A stretch of DNA of 64,000 nt from assembly GCA_031261485.1 (NCBI GenBank), contig JAISJO010000091.1:62001-126000 (forward strand). Reading direction: 5' to 3'. Below are positions 52,802-61,660 of this stretch, one piece after another. How positions within the stretch are numbered: the first letter of the stretch is position 1; each line of letters opens with the position of its first letter. A program made the position numbers and the translations under genes. The notes under the pieces were generated by a model. That model worked only from the letters and a program-made list of their open reading frames with translations, did no database searches and was not told the DNA's origin. This stretch comes from Propionibacteriaceae bacterium. GTDB lineage: Bacteria; Actinomycetota; Actinomycetes; Propionibacteriales; Propionibacteriaceae.

Positions 52802-55800
52802 ATGACCGAAAGTAATTCCCAGGCGGAGGCCTCCACCTCCGCACAGTCGCCCACTTCCACGCCGCCCTCTGCGGACAAACCGCACTTCGAGCCGACCTTT
52901 GCCGTTGTGCCTCCGCAGATCGACCTGCCCGCGATGGAGCACGACATTCTCGCCCTGTGGGCGAAGACGGACCCGTTCGGGCGCTCGGTGGATCGACCCG
53001 GTGCGCCGACATGGACCTTCTACGAGGGGCCGCCGACAGCCAACGGGATGCCGGGCACCCACCACATTGAGTCGCGCGCTTTCAAGGATGTCTTCCCCCG
53101 TTTCAAGACCATGCAGGGGTATTTGGTGCCACGCAAGGCTGGCTGGGATTGCCACGGCCTGCCCGTCGAATTGGCGGTTGAGAAGGAGTTGGGCTTCAAC
53201 GGCAAGCCCGACATCGAGAGGTACGGCATCCGCGAGTTCAACGAGAAGTGCCGTGAGTCGGTAAGTCGATATGTCGATATGTGGAAAGAACTCACCACGC
53301 GGATGGGCTTCTGGGTCAACCTGGACGAGGCTTACCAGACGATGTCCACACCCTATGTCCAGTCGGTGTGGTGGGCGCTCAAGACGATTCACTCCAAGGG
53401 CCTTCTCGTCGAGGACTATCGCGTCGCGCCTTATTGCCCGCGTTGTGGGACGACATTGAGCGACCATGAGCTGTCCCAGGGGTACCAAGACGACCCGGTG
53501 ACGACGGTGTACGTCCGACTCCCGCTGACCGACGGCCCGTGGGCTGGCAAGGCGTCCCTGCTCGTGTGGACTACGACGCCATGGACCCTCATCTCCAACA
53601 CAGCGGCTGCGGTCAATCCAGAGGTAACCTATGTTGCCGCCAGCAATGGCGAAGAAACCCTCATCGTTGCCGAATCACTCAAAGACAGCGTTTTGGGCGA
53701 AGAGTATGTCGCCGGGGAAACCATGCTCGGGCGCGATATGGAAAAGTGGCATTACTCTCGCCCCTTCGACGTCGTGGACATGCCTACCGATGCGAATTAC
53801 ATCATCTTGGGCGACTTCGTCACCACGGATGATGGAACTGGTCTTGTCCATGAGGCTCCTGCATTCGGCGAAATCGACATGATCGCCTGCCGCGCGTACG
53901 GGCTGCCCTTCGTCAACCCGATTCTTCCCGATGGCACCTTCGAGGCTGGATTGTCCCTTATCGGAGGCGAGTTCTTCCAAAGTGCTGACAAGACGATCCT
54001 GGACGACCTCAAAGCTCGCGGCCTGTGTTTCAGAACTGCTGACATCACCCACCAATACCCGCATTGCTGGCGTTGCGACACAGCGCTCATTTACTATGCA
54101 CAACCGAGTTGGTACATCCGCACAACCGCCATCAAAGACGAACTCCTGCGTGAGAATGAGGCGACCAACTGGTACCCGGACCACATCAAGCATGGCCGCT
54201 ATGGCAACTGGCTGGAAAACAATGTGGACTGGGCCTTGTCTCGCAAGCGCTACTGGGGCACGCCGCTGCCCATCTGGCGTTGCGAGGATGGCCATCAGGT
54301 CTGTGTCGGCTCGCTGGAGGAATTGTCCGAACTGACGGGTATCGACCAGTCGGGCCTCGACCCGCACCGCCCGTACGTGGACGAGGTGATGTTCGCCTGC
54401 CCGACGTGCGGCAAGGACTCGTGGCGCGTTCCCGAGGTCATCGACGCCTGGTTCGACTCCGGGTCCATGCCCTTCGCACAGTGGGGGTACCCCTGGGCCG
54501 ATGGCAGCAAAGAGCAACTTGACAAGGCATTTCCCGCAGACTTCATCTGCGAGGCCTTGGACCAGACACGCGGGTGGTTCTACTCGCTGATGGCCGTCTC
54601 GACCCTTGCGTTCGACCAGAACTCCTACCGCAATGTTCTGTGCCTCGGGCATATTCTTGCCGAGGACGGCAGGAAGATGAGCAAGCACTTGGGCAATATC
54701 CTGGAGCCCATTCCGCTGCTCGACCAGCACGGCGCAGACGCTGTGCGGTGGTTCATGCTGGCTGGCGGCTCGCCCTGGAGTTCGCGGCGCGTGGGCCATG
54801 GGACCATCCAGGAGACGGTCCGCAAGGTCTTCCTGACCTACTGGAACTCGGTCAGTTTCCATGTTCTGTACGCTCGGGCCAACGATTGGCTCCCTGGCCG
54901 CCCGCCCGCTCTGGAAGAGCGCCACATCTTGGACCGCTGGCTCGTTTCCCGCACTCAGATCCTCGTTCGTGATGTGACTGAGGCGCTGGAGGGGTTCGAC
55001 ACTTTGCGCGCGGGCACGCTCATCACCGAGTTCGTGGATGAGTTGAGCAATTGGTACGTGCGTCGGTCGCGTCGCCGCTTCTGGAATGGGGACAATTCGG
55101 CCCTGTCCACGCTGCACGAGACGCTGAACGTCCTGACCCGCCTCATGGCGCCGATGGCCCCCTTCATCACGGAGAGAGTGTGGCAGGACCTCTTCGTTTC
55201 GACGAGTGAGTGCCCTGATTCTGTGCATCTGACCGAATGGCCGACCCACGACCCGGCTCTCATTGACGACTCCCTCGACTCCGCCATGGCGCTCACTCGC
55301 TCCGTCGTGGAATTGGGCCGCTCGGCCCGAGCCGAAGCGAGTATGAAGATTCGTCAGCCCTTGTCACGCGCCCTGATCTCCTCGTCGGCGCTCTCGCGGT
55401 TGGATGAGGAATTGCTGGGCGAGATTCGTGCTGAGTTGAACGTGGAAGCCGTCGAGTCCTTCGCCGATGCGGGCGACTTGGTCGATTACACAGTCAAGGG
55501 TAACTTCCGCGCGCTGGGCAAGAGATTCGGAAAGCAGACTGCTGAGGTGGCTGCTGCCATCGCCGCTGCTGACCCCATCTGGGTGGCCAACGAGATTCGT
55601 GAGAACGGGCAGATTACTCTGAATGTTGCCCCAGAATCTGGCGACTCCGGTGGCCTCGTCATTACTGCTGAGGAAGTCCTCATCACCGAGCGCCCGCGCG
55701 AAGGCTGGGCCGTCGTCGGTGAACAGGGAGAGACGGTCGCTTTGGACCTGACGTTGACCCCCGATCTGGTCCGCAAGGGGTGGGTCCGCGAGGTTGTACG

Positions 55801-56017
55801 TGGGGTACAGGAGTTGCGCAAGACCTCAGGGTTGGACGTGTCCGACCGTATCCGCTTGTCATGGTCCGCTTGTGGCGACCTTGCCGAAGCGATACGTGAA
55901 GGAGCGGATTCCATTGCCGCTGAAGTGTTGGCTGTGGAAATGACCGAAGGGGTGGTGGACTCCAAGTGGACCACCGACCCCGATCTTGGTGCGTCTTACG
56001 CCCTAGTCAAGGCGTAA
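52802..56017 (+). CDS. ileS: Isoleucyl-tRNA synthetase, long type-2 (eukaryote-like) form
   Basis: 1071 residues. The HIGH motif appears as 'GMPGTHHIES' (~83-91) and KMSKS as 'GRKMSKHLGN' (~625); the editing domain has 'VWTTTPWTLISNTAAAVNPEVTYV'. Length and the stretch 'KDVFPRFKTMQGYLVPRKAGWDCHGLPVELAVEKELG' match type-2 IleS, the class that includes mupirocin-insensitive enzymes. No Shine-Dalgarno is evident; only ~117 bases separate it from divergent ppgK, leaving no room for a T-box leader. Confidence 0.95.
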   Translation: MTESNSQAEASTSAQSPTSTPPSADKPHFEPTFAVVPPQIDLPAMEHDILALWAKTDPFGRSVDRPGAPTWTFYEGPPTANGMPGTHHIESRAFKDVFPRFKTMQGYLVPRKAGWDCHGLPVELAVEKELGFNGKPDIERYGIREFNEKCRESVSRYVDMWKELTTRMGFWVNLDEAYQTMSTPYVQSVWWALKTIHSKGLLVEDYRVAPYCPRCGTTLSDHELSQGYQDDPVTTVYVRLPLTDGPWAGKASLLVWTTTPWTLISNTAAAVNPEVTYVAASNGEETLIVAESLKDSVLGEEYVAGETMLGRDMEKWHYSRPFDVVDMPTDANYIILGDFVTTDDGTGLVHEAPAFGEIDMIACRAYGLPFVNPILPDGTFEAGLSLIGGEFFQSADKTILDDLKARGLCFRTADITHQYPHCWRCDTALIYYAQPSWYIRTTAIKDELLRENEATNWYPDHIKHGRYGNWLENNVDWALSRKRYWGTPLPIWRCEDGHQVCVGSLEELSELTGIDQSGLDPHRPYVDEVMFACPTCGKDSWRVPEVIDAWFDSGSMPFAQWGYPWADGSKEQLDKAFPADFICEALDQTRGWFYSLMAVSTLAFDQNSYRNVLCLGHILAEDGRKMSKHLGNILEPIPLLDQHGADAVRWFMLAGGSPWSSRRVGHGTIQETVRKVFLTYWNSVSFHVLYARANDWLPGRPPALEERHILDRWLVSRTQILVRDVTEALEGFDTLRAGTLITEFVDELSNWYVRRSRRRFWNGDNSALSTLHETLNVLTRLMAPMAPFITERVWQDLFVSTSECPDSVHLTEWPTHDPALIDDSLDSAMALTRSVVELGRSARAEASMKIRQPLSRALISSSALSRLDEELLGEIRAELNVEAVESFADAGDLVDYTVKGNFRALGKRFGKQTAEVAAAIAAADPIWVANEIRENGQITLNVAPESGDSGGLVITAEEVLITERPREGWAVVGEQGETVALDLTLTPDLVRKGWVREVVRGVQELRKTSGLDVSDRIRLSWSACGDLAEAIREGADSIAAEVLAVEMTEGVVDSKWTTDPDLGASYALVKA

Positions 56018-56037
56018 GACGCTGACCAACGCGGTCC

Positions 56038-56556
56038 TTAGTCTGCTTTGTCCTTCTTTTCGAGGATGCGAGCGATACCCAGGACTACGTACATCGTGAC
56101 AAGGCCAATGACCAATGCCTCGATAAGGTTGAACAGGAAGCTGAAGAAAGTCCCCGCACTGAAATACCTGTAGGACCCGATGAGCCCGATGATGAAGCTG
56201 ATCAGAGATATGGCAGGGGGAACGATGAGCCCGATAAGCGCGAGCACCTTAGCTTTGGGCAGCCAGAAGTCCAAGTCGAGAATGCCAGGGCCTGCGGGAA
56301 CGGGAGGAACAGCAGGAGCGTATTGCTGAGGCACCCCTGGATAAGGCTGCTGGGGCTGAGGTGTGTACCCAGGATAGGGCTGCTGAGGAACAACGCCTGG
56401 CTGTGCGCCGGGATACTGAGCGGGCGGAATGGGCTGACCAGGCTGTTGCACAGGGCCATAAGCCTGCGGCTGAGGCACCTGCACCTGCGGCTGCTGGGGA
56501 GGCAGCGGAATCGGGGGGAACGAGTTCTCCTGGGCAGGATCTACGGGCTGGGACAT
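56038..56556 (-). CDS. Pro/Gln-rich membrane protein, DUF4282-like
   Basis: 172 residues. The first ~90 are Pro/Gln/Tyr-rich low-complexity sequence (PQQPYPGYTPQPQQPYPGVP). Then come 'FWLPKAKVLALIGLIVPPAISLISFIIGLIG' and 'LFNLIEALVIGLVTMYVVLGIARI', two helices followed by a charged C-terminus, an arrangement like DUF4282 proteins. Function unknown. Convergent with ileS. Confidence 0.6.
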   Translation of the reverse strand: MSQPVDPAQENSFPPIPLPPQQPQVQVPQPQAYGPVQQPGQPIPPAQYPGAQPGVVPQQPYPGYTPQPQQPYPGVPQQYAPAVPPVPAGPGILDLDFWLPKAKVLALIGLIVPPAISLISFIIGLIGSYRYFSAGTFFSFLFNLIEALVIGLVTMYVVLGIARILEKKDKAD

Positions 56557-56770
56557 GATGACTCCTCGTTACTTACGAGCCGGCCCTTGTGGCAAGCTCT
56601 CGGTCGGCTGTCGGCGGACAGCGAAACTTCTTTCAGACCTCCAGTGTAGGGGGTATCAGTGGCCACGATAAGGAGGACGCTCATTCCTCGTCATGACGAG
56701 GCAAAATGGCACCGGGTCATACATGGCTGCCGTCGGCTTGTCCAGGGCAGATTTCGCTGCTTCACTATAA

Positions 56771-57547
56771 TCATTCATTCTTTGGCAGAGGCAAGACAGC
56801 CCGGACTCGGAAGCCTTCTTCATATGGCCCGGCGGTCAGTGTTGCTCCGACCGTTGCCGCTCTCTCTTTCATGGAGATGAGACCCTGGCCGAGGCCCGAT
56901 TCGTTCTTGGTCTCTTTTCGTCCGTCGGCGTCTGTTATTGTCAGGACCACATCACCGGCTCGCCAGTTCTCAATGAGGGTAACTCGCGCGCCCTCGCCTG
57001 CGTGCTTCATGGCATTGGTCAATGCTTCCTGCGCTATTCGGTACAAGGCCAGCCCGACCCCAGAAGGAAGGGAACGAGGCTCCCCCAGGCGCACCAAATA
57101 GGCGTCGAGGCCCGACGTGCGAGCCCGTTTCACCAAGTCATCCAGCGAACTCTCGTCGGGCACGGGGGTGAGGACCGCGGAATCGGCATCGGGTTTGAGC
57201 ATGCCCAATACCCTCTTCGTCTCGTCCACCGCCGTACGTCCTGTGTCGGCAATCGTGGCGAAGGTTCGCCGCGCCGCATCCGGGTCTGACACCACGTACG
57301 TCCCACCGTCGGCTTGGGCGATCATGATGGCTAATGAATGAGCAATGATATCGTGCATCTCGCGCAGGATTCGTGCGCGTTCGGCAGTCACCGCCCGCTG
57401 GATGATGGCTTCACGTTCCGCGCGATGTACTTCTTCGCGTATGCCAATGTAGGACTTTCTTTTCCGCGCCTGAAAGACGATGACGCCCACGGCAATGGCC
57501 AAGCACACGCTCAGGGCGATGATGATCCAAGAGTTCCGAGTGAACAT
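56771..57547 (-). CDS. NarL-type sensor histidine kinase, probably truncated and orphan
   Basis: ATG 57547 (MFTRNSWIIIALSVCLAIAVGVIVFQARKRK), 258 residues. A single N-terminal helix is followed by a short linker, HisKA_3 ('AERARILREMHDIIAHSLAIMIAQADGG', phospho-His in MHDIIAH) and the ATPase domain ('ALTNAMKHAGEG', 'SGLGQGLISMKERAATVGATLTAGP'). Relatives usually have several helices; here the upstream part stops where a family A repeat begins (57585), so the sensor region may have been lost. No response regulator is adjacent; the LuxR-type regulator at 32167 is a possible partner. Confidence 0.85.
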   Translation of the reverse strand: MFTRNSWIIIALSVCLAIAVGVIVFQARKRKSYIGIREEVHRAEREAIIQRAVTAERARILREMHDIIAHSLAIMIAQADGGTYVVSDPDAARRTFATIADTGRTAVDETKRVLGMLKPDADSAVLTPVPDESSLDDLVKRARTSGLDAYLVRLGEPRSLPSGVGLALYRIAQEALTNAMKHAGEGARVTLIENWRAGDVVLTITDADGRKETKNESGLGQGLISMKERAATVGATLTAGPYEEGFRVRAVLPLPKNE

Positions 57548-57584
57548 CACCGCTGCTTCCCCACAAGACTCACCACTCGGCATA

Positions 57585-57690
57585 TGTCATCCTGCGCGAC
57601 GTCGCAGGACCCAGAATCCGTACCTGTCGAATGGATTCTGCGACGGAGCCTGTGCTGCGCGAAGTCGCACTGCGCACAACGACGACCACG
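57585..57690. repeat. Family A repeat between kinase and pfk
   Basis: CATCCTGCGCGACGTCGCAGG (57588-57608), an AATGGATTCTGCGAC block and CTGCGCGAAGTCGCACTGCG, matching parts of the long element A copies. Confidence 0.7.
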
Positions 57691-57734
57691 AGGCATCGGC
57701 GCCCCCTCGACTCGCCGCCCACGCAGGTCACCCA

Positions 57735-59984
57735 TCACGCTTCCCTGTTCACGCAAGCTAGGACGTCCCCGAGTCCCAACCACCACTGGTCGAGCGGGCG
57801 CTGGTGCTCCTGGTCGGTGGAGGCCATCGCGGTCGCCATGTCCGTGAATCCGATGCCTTCGGGCCCTGACCCCACGCACGTGACCGCCCGTGAATGCGAT
57901 TCCATCTCAACGGCGAGCCTCGTCATGGCGGCGTCCACAAAACGGGTGGCCAGTAGCCGGTCGGCAGGGGTGGGGGAGCCACCCTGTTGGATATGGCCAA
58001 TGACCATCGTGCGTGTGTCGTAGCGCCCGTGGCCTTCTTCGTCCATCATCCTCGCCAACCCATCAGTGGTGTAATTGGCGTTGGCGTTCTCGTTGCGGAC
58101 GGCTAGGAACAATTTACGTCCCTGAGTGTCGAAGGAATGGTTCGCCCACTCGATATCTTGTCTCAGTTTGTCGAGGGTAATACCTGTTTCATTGAGGTAA
58201 ATCTGCTCCGCGCCCGACGCCAACCCGCCCATGAGCGTGAGGTATCCACAATCTCGCCCCATCGTCTCAATGACAAAGCATCGATGACTCGCAGAGGCCG
58301 ACATCTTGATCTTGTCGAGGCAGTCCACGACAACGTTGAGTGCTGTGTCCGCGCCGACAGTCAGGGCCGTGCCTGGTAGGTTATTGTCAATTGTCGCAGG
58401 GACGCACACGATGGGGACCTGGAGGGCCGGGTACCTCCCCCGTTCCGCCAGCATCAACTGGACGCCCTGGTAAGCCGACCAGCCGCCAATGACCAATAAC
58501 CCCTCAATCTGATTGTCTTCCAGGCTGCGGGAGATGGAGTACAACTCCTCTACCTCGGGGACGTGGCGCCTCGTCCCGAGCACGGCCCCGCCCTCCTGGT
58601 TCCACCCGTCCACGTCTTTCCAGGTCAGCTCTGACATTGTTCCATGGGCGAGGCCAACGAATCCGTCACGGATGCCCATAACCGAGAACCCGCGCGAAAT
58701 ACCTAGCCAGGTCGCAGTTTTCACCGCCGTGTTCATCCCGGGAGCCAGCGCGCCCGCGTGCAAGATACCAATTCGGCGGGCATTGGGGGCGGCGGTCACT
58801 CGCTGAGGGGCGGACAGTTCGGTGAAGACGCGAGTGAAATCCTCAAACTCGCATCCACGCAGTTCGACGGCTCGGTTATACTCCCCGGCCTGGATGATCG
58901 TGGGAACGGATCGAGTGTCGGCCACGGCCTGGACCAGTGGCACGTCGATGGCCTGCTGGCCCTTGAACCCGAAGACCGGGCCAGGGGCGTCGGGGGCCGC
59001 GGTCAGAACATGACATGTTGCCGCGTACCCGAGCCAGGTGGAGGCCCAGCGGTCGTACGCCGACGGGGTGCCGCCACGCTGCACATGCCCGAGGATGGTC
59101 ACCCGTGCGTCTTCGTGCAGTTTCTCCTCAATCGCGCGACAGACGTAGTCAGCGCTGATATCCGCACCATCGCGGGTCGTCGCACCTTCGGCGAGAATGA
59201 CGATGGAGTCCTTGCGGCCCGCCTCACGGGAACGGTGAAGTTGCGCGCACATGGCGTCCTCCCAGCCGTCAGCCGGGGGCAGTTCGGGCACGAGGACGTA
59301 ATCGCATCCGCCCGAGATGGCAGCGGCCAAAGCGAGGTACCCACAGTGGCGGCCCATGACCTCGACAACGAAGCAGCGTTGATGGCTCGCGGCAGTTGAA
59401 GCAATGGCATCAATGGCATCCTGGATGCGGTGCAGAGCCGAGTCCACACCGATAGTCATATCAGTCCCAACAAGGTCATTGTCTATGGAGCCGACCATCC
59501 CCGCGAAGATGAGGTGCGGGTGCGCGTCGGCCAGTTCCTGAGTTATCTCACCCTGGGCGACCAGCTCTTCCATGAGGGAGGCCCACTCTTCCGAAAAGGC
59601 ATTGAGCCCTGTCAAAGACCCATCGCCGCCAATGACAACCAGTCGGTCGATACCATTGCTCACGAGGTTTCTGGCCGCTTTCAGCCGTCCTGCGCGTTCC
59701 CGAAACTCGGCGGACCGGAAAGTACCAATAACAGTGCCCCCACGGTTGAGGATGCTCGACACATCCTCCCAGACCATCTCCCGAATGGAGTCGTCCCCGT
59801 CGATCATCCCCTGGTACCCCTCGGCAATCGCGTAAGGCGTGGCCCCCGCGAACAGCGCCGTACGCGCAACAGCCCGCAGCGCCGCATTCATGCCCTGAGC
59901 ATCCCCGCCCCCGGTCATGACGCCGATCTTCACCCCCCGTCCCAATCCCGCAATCTGGTCAGGAGTCAGTGCTAATGGTCGCAT
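57735..59984 (-). CDS. 6-phosphofructokinase, tandem-domain eukaryotic-type
   Basis: ATG 59984 (MRPLALTPDQIAGLG) with TATGAT ending six bases upstream; 749 residues, about twice a bacterial PFK. The N-half (~15-395) has 'MTGGGDAQGMNAALRA', 'GGDGSLTG' (119) and catalytic 'GSIDND' (165-170). The C-half (~400-749) repeats the fold with 'VIGGWSAYQGVQLM' (498) and 'PATIDNNLPG.ALTVGADTALN' (529), where the catalytic Asp is Asn. A catalytic N-half with a degenerate C-half is the arrangement of animal and fungal PFK-1, in which the C-half is regulatory. Makes fructose-1,6-bisphosphate; allosteric control is inferred. Confidence 0.92.
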   Translation of the reverse strand: MRPLALTPDQIAGLGRGVKIGVMTGGGDAQGMNAALRAVARTALFAGATPYAIAEGYQGMIDGDDSIREMVWEDVSSILNRGGTVIGTFRSAEFRERAGRLKAARNLVSNGIDRLVVIGGDGSLTGLNAFSEEWASLMEELVAQGEITQELADAHPHLIFAGMVGSIDNDLVGTDMTIGVDSALHRIQDAIDAIASTAASHQRCFVVEVMGRHCGYLALAAAISGGCDYVLVPELPPADGWEDAMCAQLHRSREAGRKDSIVILAEGATTRDGADISADYVCRAIEEKLHEDARVTILGHVQRGGTPSAYDRWASTWLGYAATCHVLTAAPDAPGPVFGFKGQQAIDVPLVQAVADTRSVPTIIQAGEYNRAVELRGCEFEDFTRVFTELSAPQRVTAAPNARRIGILHAGALAPGMNTAVKTATWLGISRGFSVMGIRDGFVGLAHGTMSELTWKDVDGWNQEGGAVLGTRRHVPEVEELYSISRSLEDNQIEGLLVIGGWSAYQGVQLMLAERGRYPALQVPIVCVPATIDNNLPGTALTVGADTALNVVVDCLDKIKMSASASHRCFVIETMGRDCGYLTLMGGLASGAEQIYLNETGITLDKLRQDIEWANHSFDTQGRKLFLAVRNENANANYTTDGLARMMDEEGHGRYDTRTMVIGHIQQGGSPTPADRLLATRFVDAAMTRLAVEMESHSRAVTCVGSGPEGIGFTDMATAMASTDQEHQRPLDQWWLGLGDVLACVNREA

Positions 59985-60297
59985 GGTTCCATCATAGGGC
60001 GCGTGGTACTGGTTGCACGGAGTAGGCGCCCCCCAGAAACCCTCAGTCATCCTCCAACAAGAAGTCCGGGATGCGCCGAGAAACAATGCTTCCACTTGGA
60101 TGTTCAGCCGACTTACTTGGTGAGTACGTTCAGCGGCTCCGCGATTCCCAGGAGAGTGGTAAATACACTTACCAGAATTGGCCAATTTGGGGATTCTGGA
60201 AAGTATATTTACCAGAATCGCCGCAGCGGCCGAATGGACGCGCCCTTGGGGTGGTCCGAGAGCGACGAAGCCGCTCTCAGTTCCTAGGAGCCCATCC
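59985..60297. other. Intergenic region upstream of pfk
   Basis: Just over 300 bases with no supported gene. Near pfk it holds the TATGAT -10; further out are the TTACCAGAAT repeats at 60158-60218. The N-terminal extension of the track's PFK ORF runs through here but has no homology-like composition. Confidence 0.6.
60158..60218. promoter_or_regulatory. TTACCAGAAT repeats with alternating orientation
   Basis: GGTAA-ATACAC-TTACC (60158-60173) flows into CCAGAAT; ATTCTGG is at 60193-60199 and TTACCAGAAT again at 60209-60218. Half-sites 15-20 bases apart suggest a repressor operator. It is ~175 bases before pfk and ~80 bases past the DsbA-like gene end. Confidence 0.5.
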
Positions 60298-61287
60298 TTA
60301 CCCTAGGCTCTTGAGGCTGGAGAGCAGGCTTTCAGCGGTGATCTTCTGGACGGGGCTGCCGTGGGCCACGTCAGATTGAAGGTTGAAGTTCACTTGCTGG
60401 CCGTTGACGAAGATGGTGGGCGTGCCCTTCACCTCGGCGGCGACTCCTTCTTGCTCCATCTCGGTGACCGCAGCCATTGTCGCCTTGGCGTCGTAGCATG
60501 TCTGGAATTGGGCGAGACTGGCACCGGTGATCCCTGCTTGGCTAGCGAAAGTGTCGCGCAGTTGTGCGTCGGTGTACCCCACACCCTCCTGAGGTTGGTT
60601 GGCGAAGATTGCCGAGTGATAGTCCCAGAAGCGGCCAACCTCGTTGGCGCAGAGGGCACCAACAGACGCGCGCGCCGACGAATCGTTCTTGATGAGTTGA
60701 TCACCAATGATCGTCCGAAGATGAATACGCAGGTCGATGTCGCCGGACTCGCTCAACGAATGGAGCGCTTCGCCATAGATATCCTCTAGGCGCTCGCACC
60801 ATGGGCATTGGTAATCAGTATGAATCTCCACGATGATCGCGCCGTCTTCTACCTTGTCAGGGTTCACTGCGACGTAGTTTTGGAAGTAGGTCAGCGCAGG
60901 TGCAGCAGCGGTGGTCTCGCTGCCGGAAGAGGCGGACGTTGTCTCGACAGCGGGAGGTTGGGTGCCGCCTGCCGGGAGACCGCGCATGACGACTACGAGC
61001 AATGCGATGAGAAGCCCCAGGGCGATTGCACCCACAATGACCAGCGTGAGCGACAGAGTGCGGATGGTCGAGTCGCGTGGGTCGCGCGGCGCATTGGGGT
61101 AAACCTGCACCGCGGTTGTCAAAGTCTCCGACCCGCCGCCCGATGAGTCGGAAGGAGGTGTCGGTGTGCCGGATGTCGAGGACTCCGCCGTTTCCGTCTC
61201 AGGCTCGTGACTATCAGACAGGTCTCGTGATACCGCTTTCGCTTCGTTGGACTTGGCCGCTACCTGCGACCTCTTTACCTTCGCCAT
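60298..61287 (-). CDS. Membrane-anchored DsbA-family thiol oxidoreductase
   Basis: ATG 61287 (MAKVKRSQVAAKS) follows AAGGGAG; 329 residues. A charged, Ser/Thr-rich cytoplasmic region, one helix (LTLVIVGAIALGLLIALLVVVM, ~80-105) and an external thioredoxin-like domain with catalytic 'DYQCPWCERLE' and cis-Pro 'KGTPTIFVNGQQV'. It probably oxidises or reshuffles disulfides in exported proteins, possibly the Cys-containing LRV ectodomains (inference). Confidence 0.9.
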   Translation of the reverse strand: MAKVKRSQVAAKSNEAKAVSRDLSDSHEPETETAESSTSGTPTPPSDSSGGGSETLTTAVQVYPNAPRDPRDSTIRTLSLTLVIVGAIALGLLIALLVVVMRGLPAGGTQPPAVETTSASSGSETTAAAPALTYFQNYVAVNPDKVEDGAIIVEIHTDYQCPWCERLEDIYGEALHSLSESGDIDLRIHLRTIIGDQLIKNDSSARASVGALCANEVGRFWDYHSAIFANQPQEGVGYTDAQLRDTFASQAGITGASLAQFQTCYDAKATMAAVTEMEQEGVAAEVKGTPTIFVNGQQVNFNLQSDVAHGSPVQKITAESLLSSLKSLG

Positions 61288-61351
61288 GGCTCTCCCTTGT
61301 GACACACCAACGGTACCAGTTGGTCTCTAGGCTGTGCTGGGAGCACGGGTT

Positions 61352-61660
61352 TCACGCATTGGGCGGACGGCCCGGACGCCTCAACGGCGGCAGGTTCTTG
61401 GGGGCGCGACCTGCCTTGTGCAGGGCCTCCCGCAGCAGTATCTCAATCTGCGCGTTGACAGAACGGTTGTCGTCCGCAGCCCAACGGGCGAGCGCCTTGT
61501 ACACCTGCGGGTCCAGTCGCAAGAGCATGGACTTGCGCCCCTCATCCGCTGGCGCAGACACCTCGTCAACTCCGGCAACCGCTTGGTCATCCACGACAGG
61601 CGTACGAGGAAGGCCCCCGGAGGAGCCTCCCTCAAGCGAAGCGTTACCGCTTGTCATCAT
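61352..61660 (-). CDS. Arc-like ribbon-helix-helix protein
   Basis: The ATG at 61660 overlaps the SPFH stop (ATGA), so the genes are coupled; 102 residues. The C-terminal half '[43 protein letters not shown]' is a complete RHH domain of the Arc/HicB-antitoxin type. The N-terminal half is a flexible Gly/Ser-rich segment. No toxin partner is present; it may regulate the SPFH operon. Confidence 0.83.
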   Translation of the reverse strand: MMTSGNASLEGGSSGGLPRTPVVDDQAVAGVDEVSAPADEGRKSMLLRLDPQVYKALARWAADDNRSVNAQIEILLREALHKAGRAPKNLPPLRRPGRPPNA

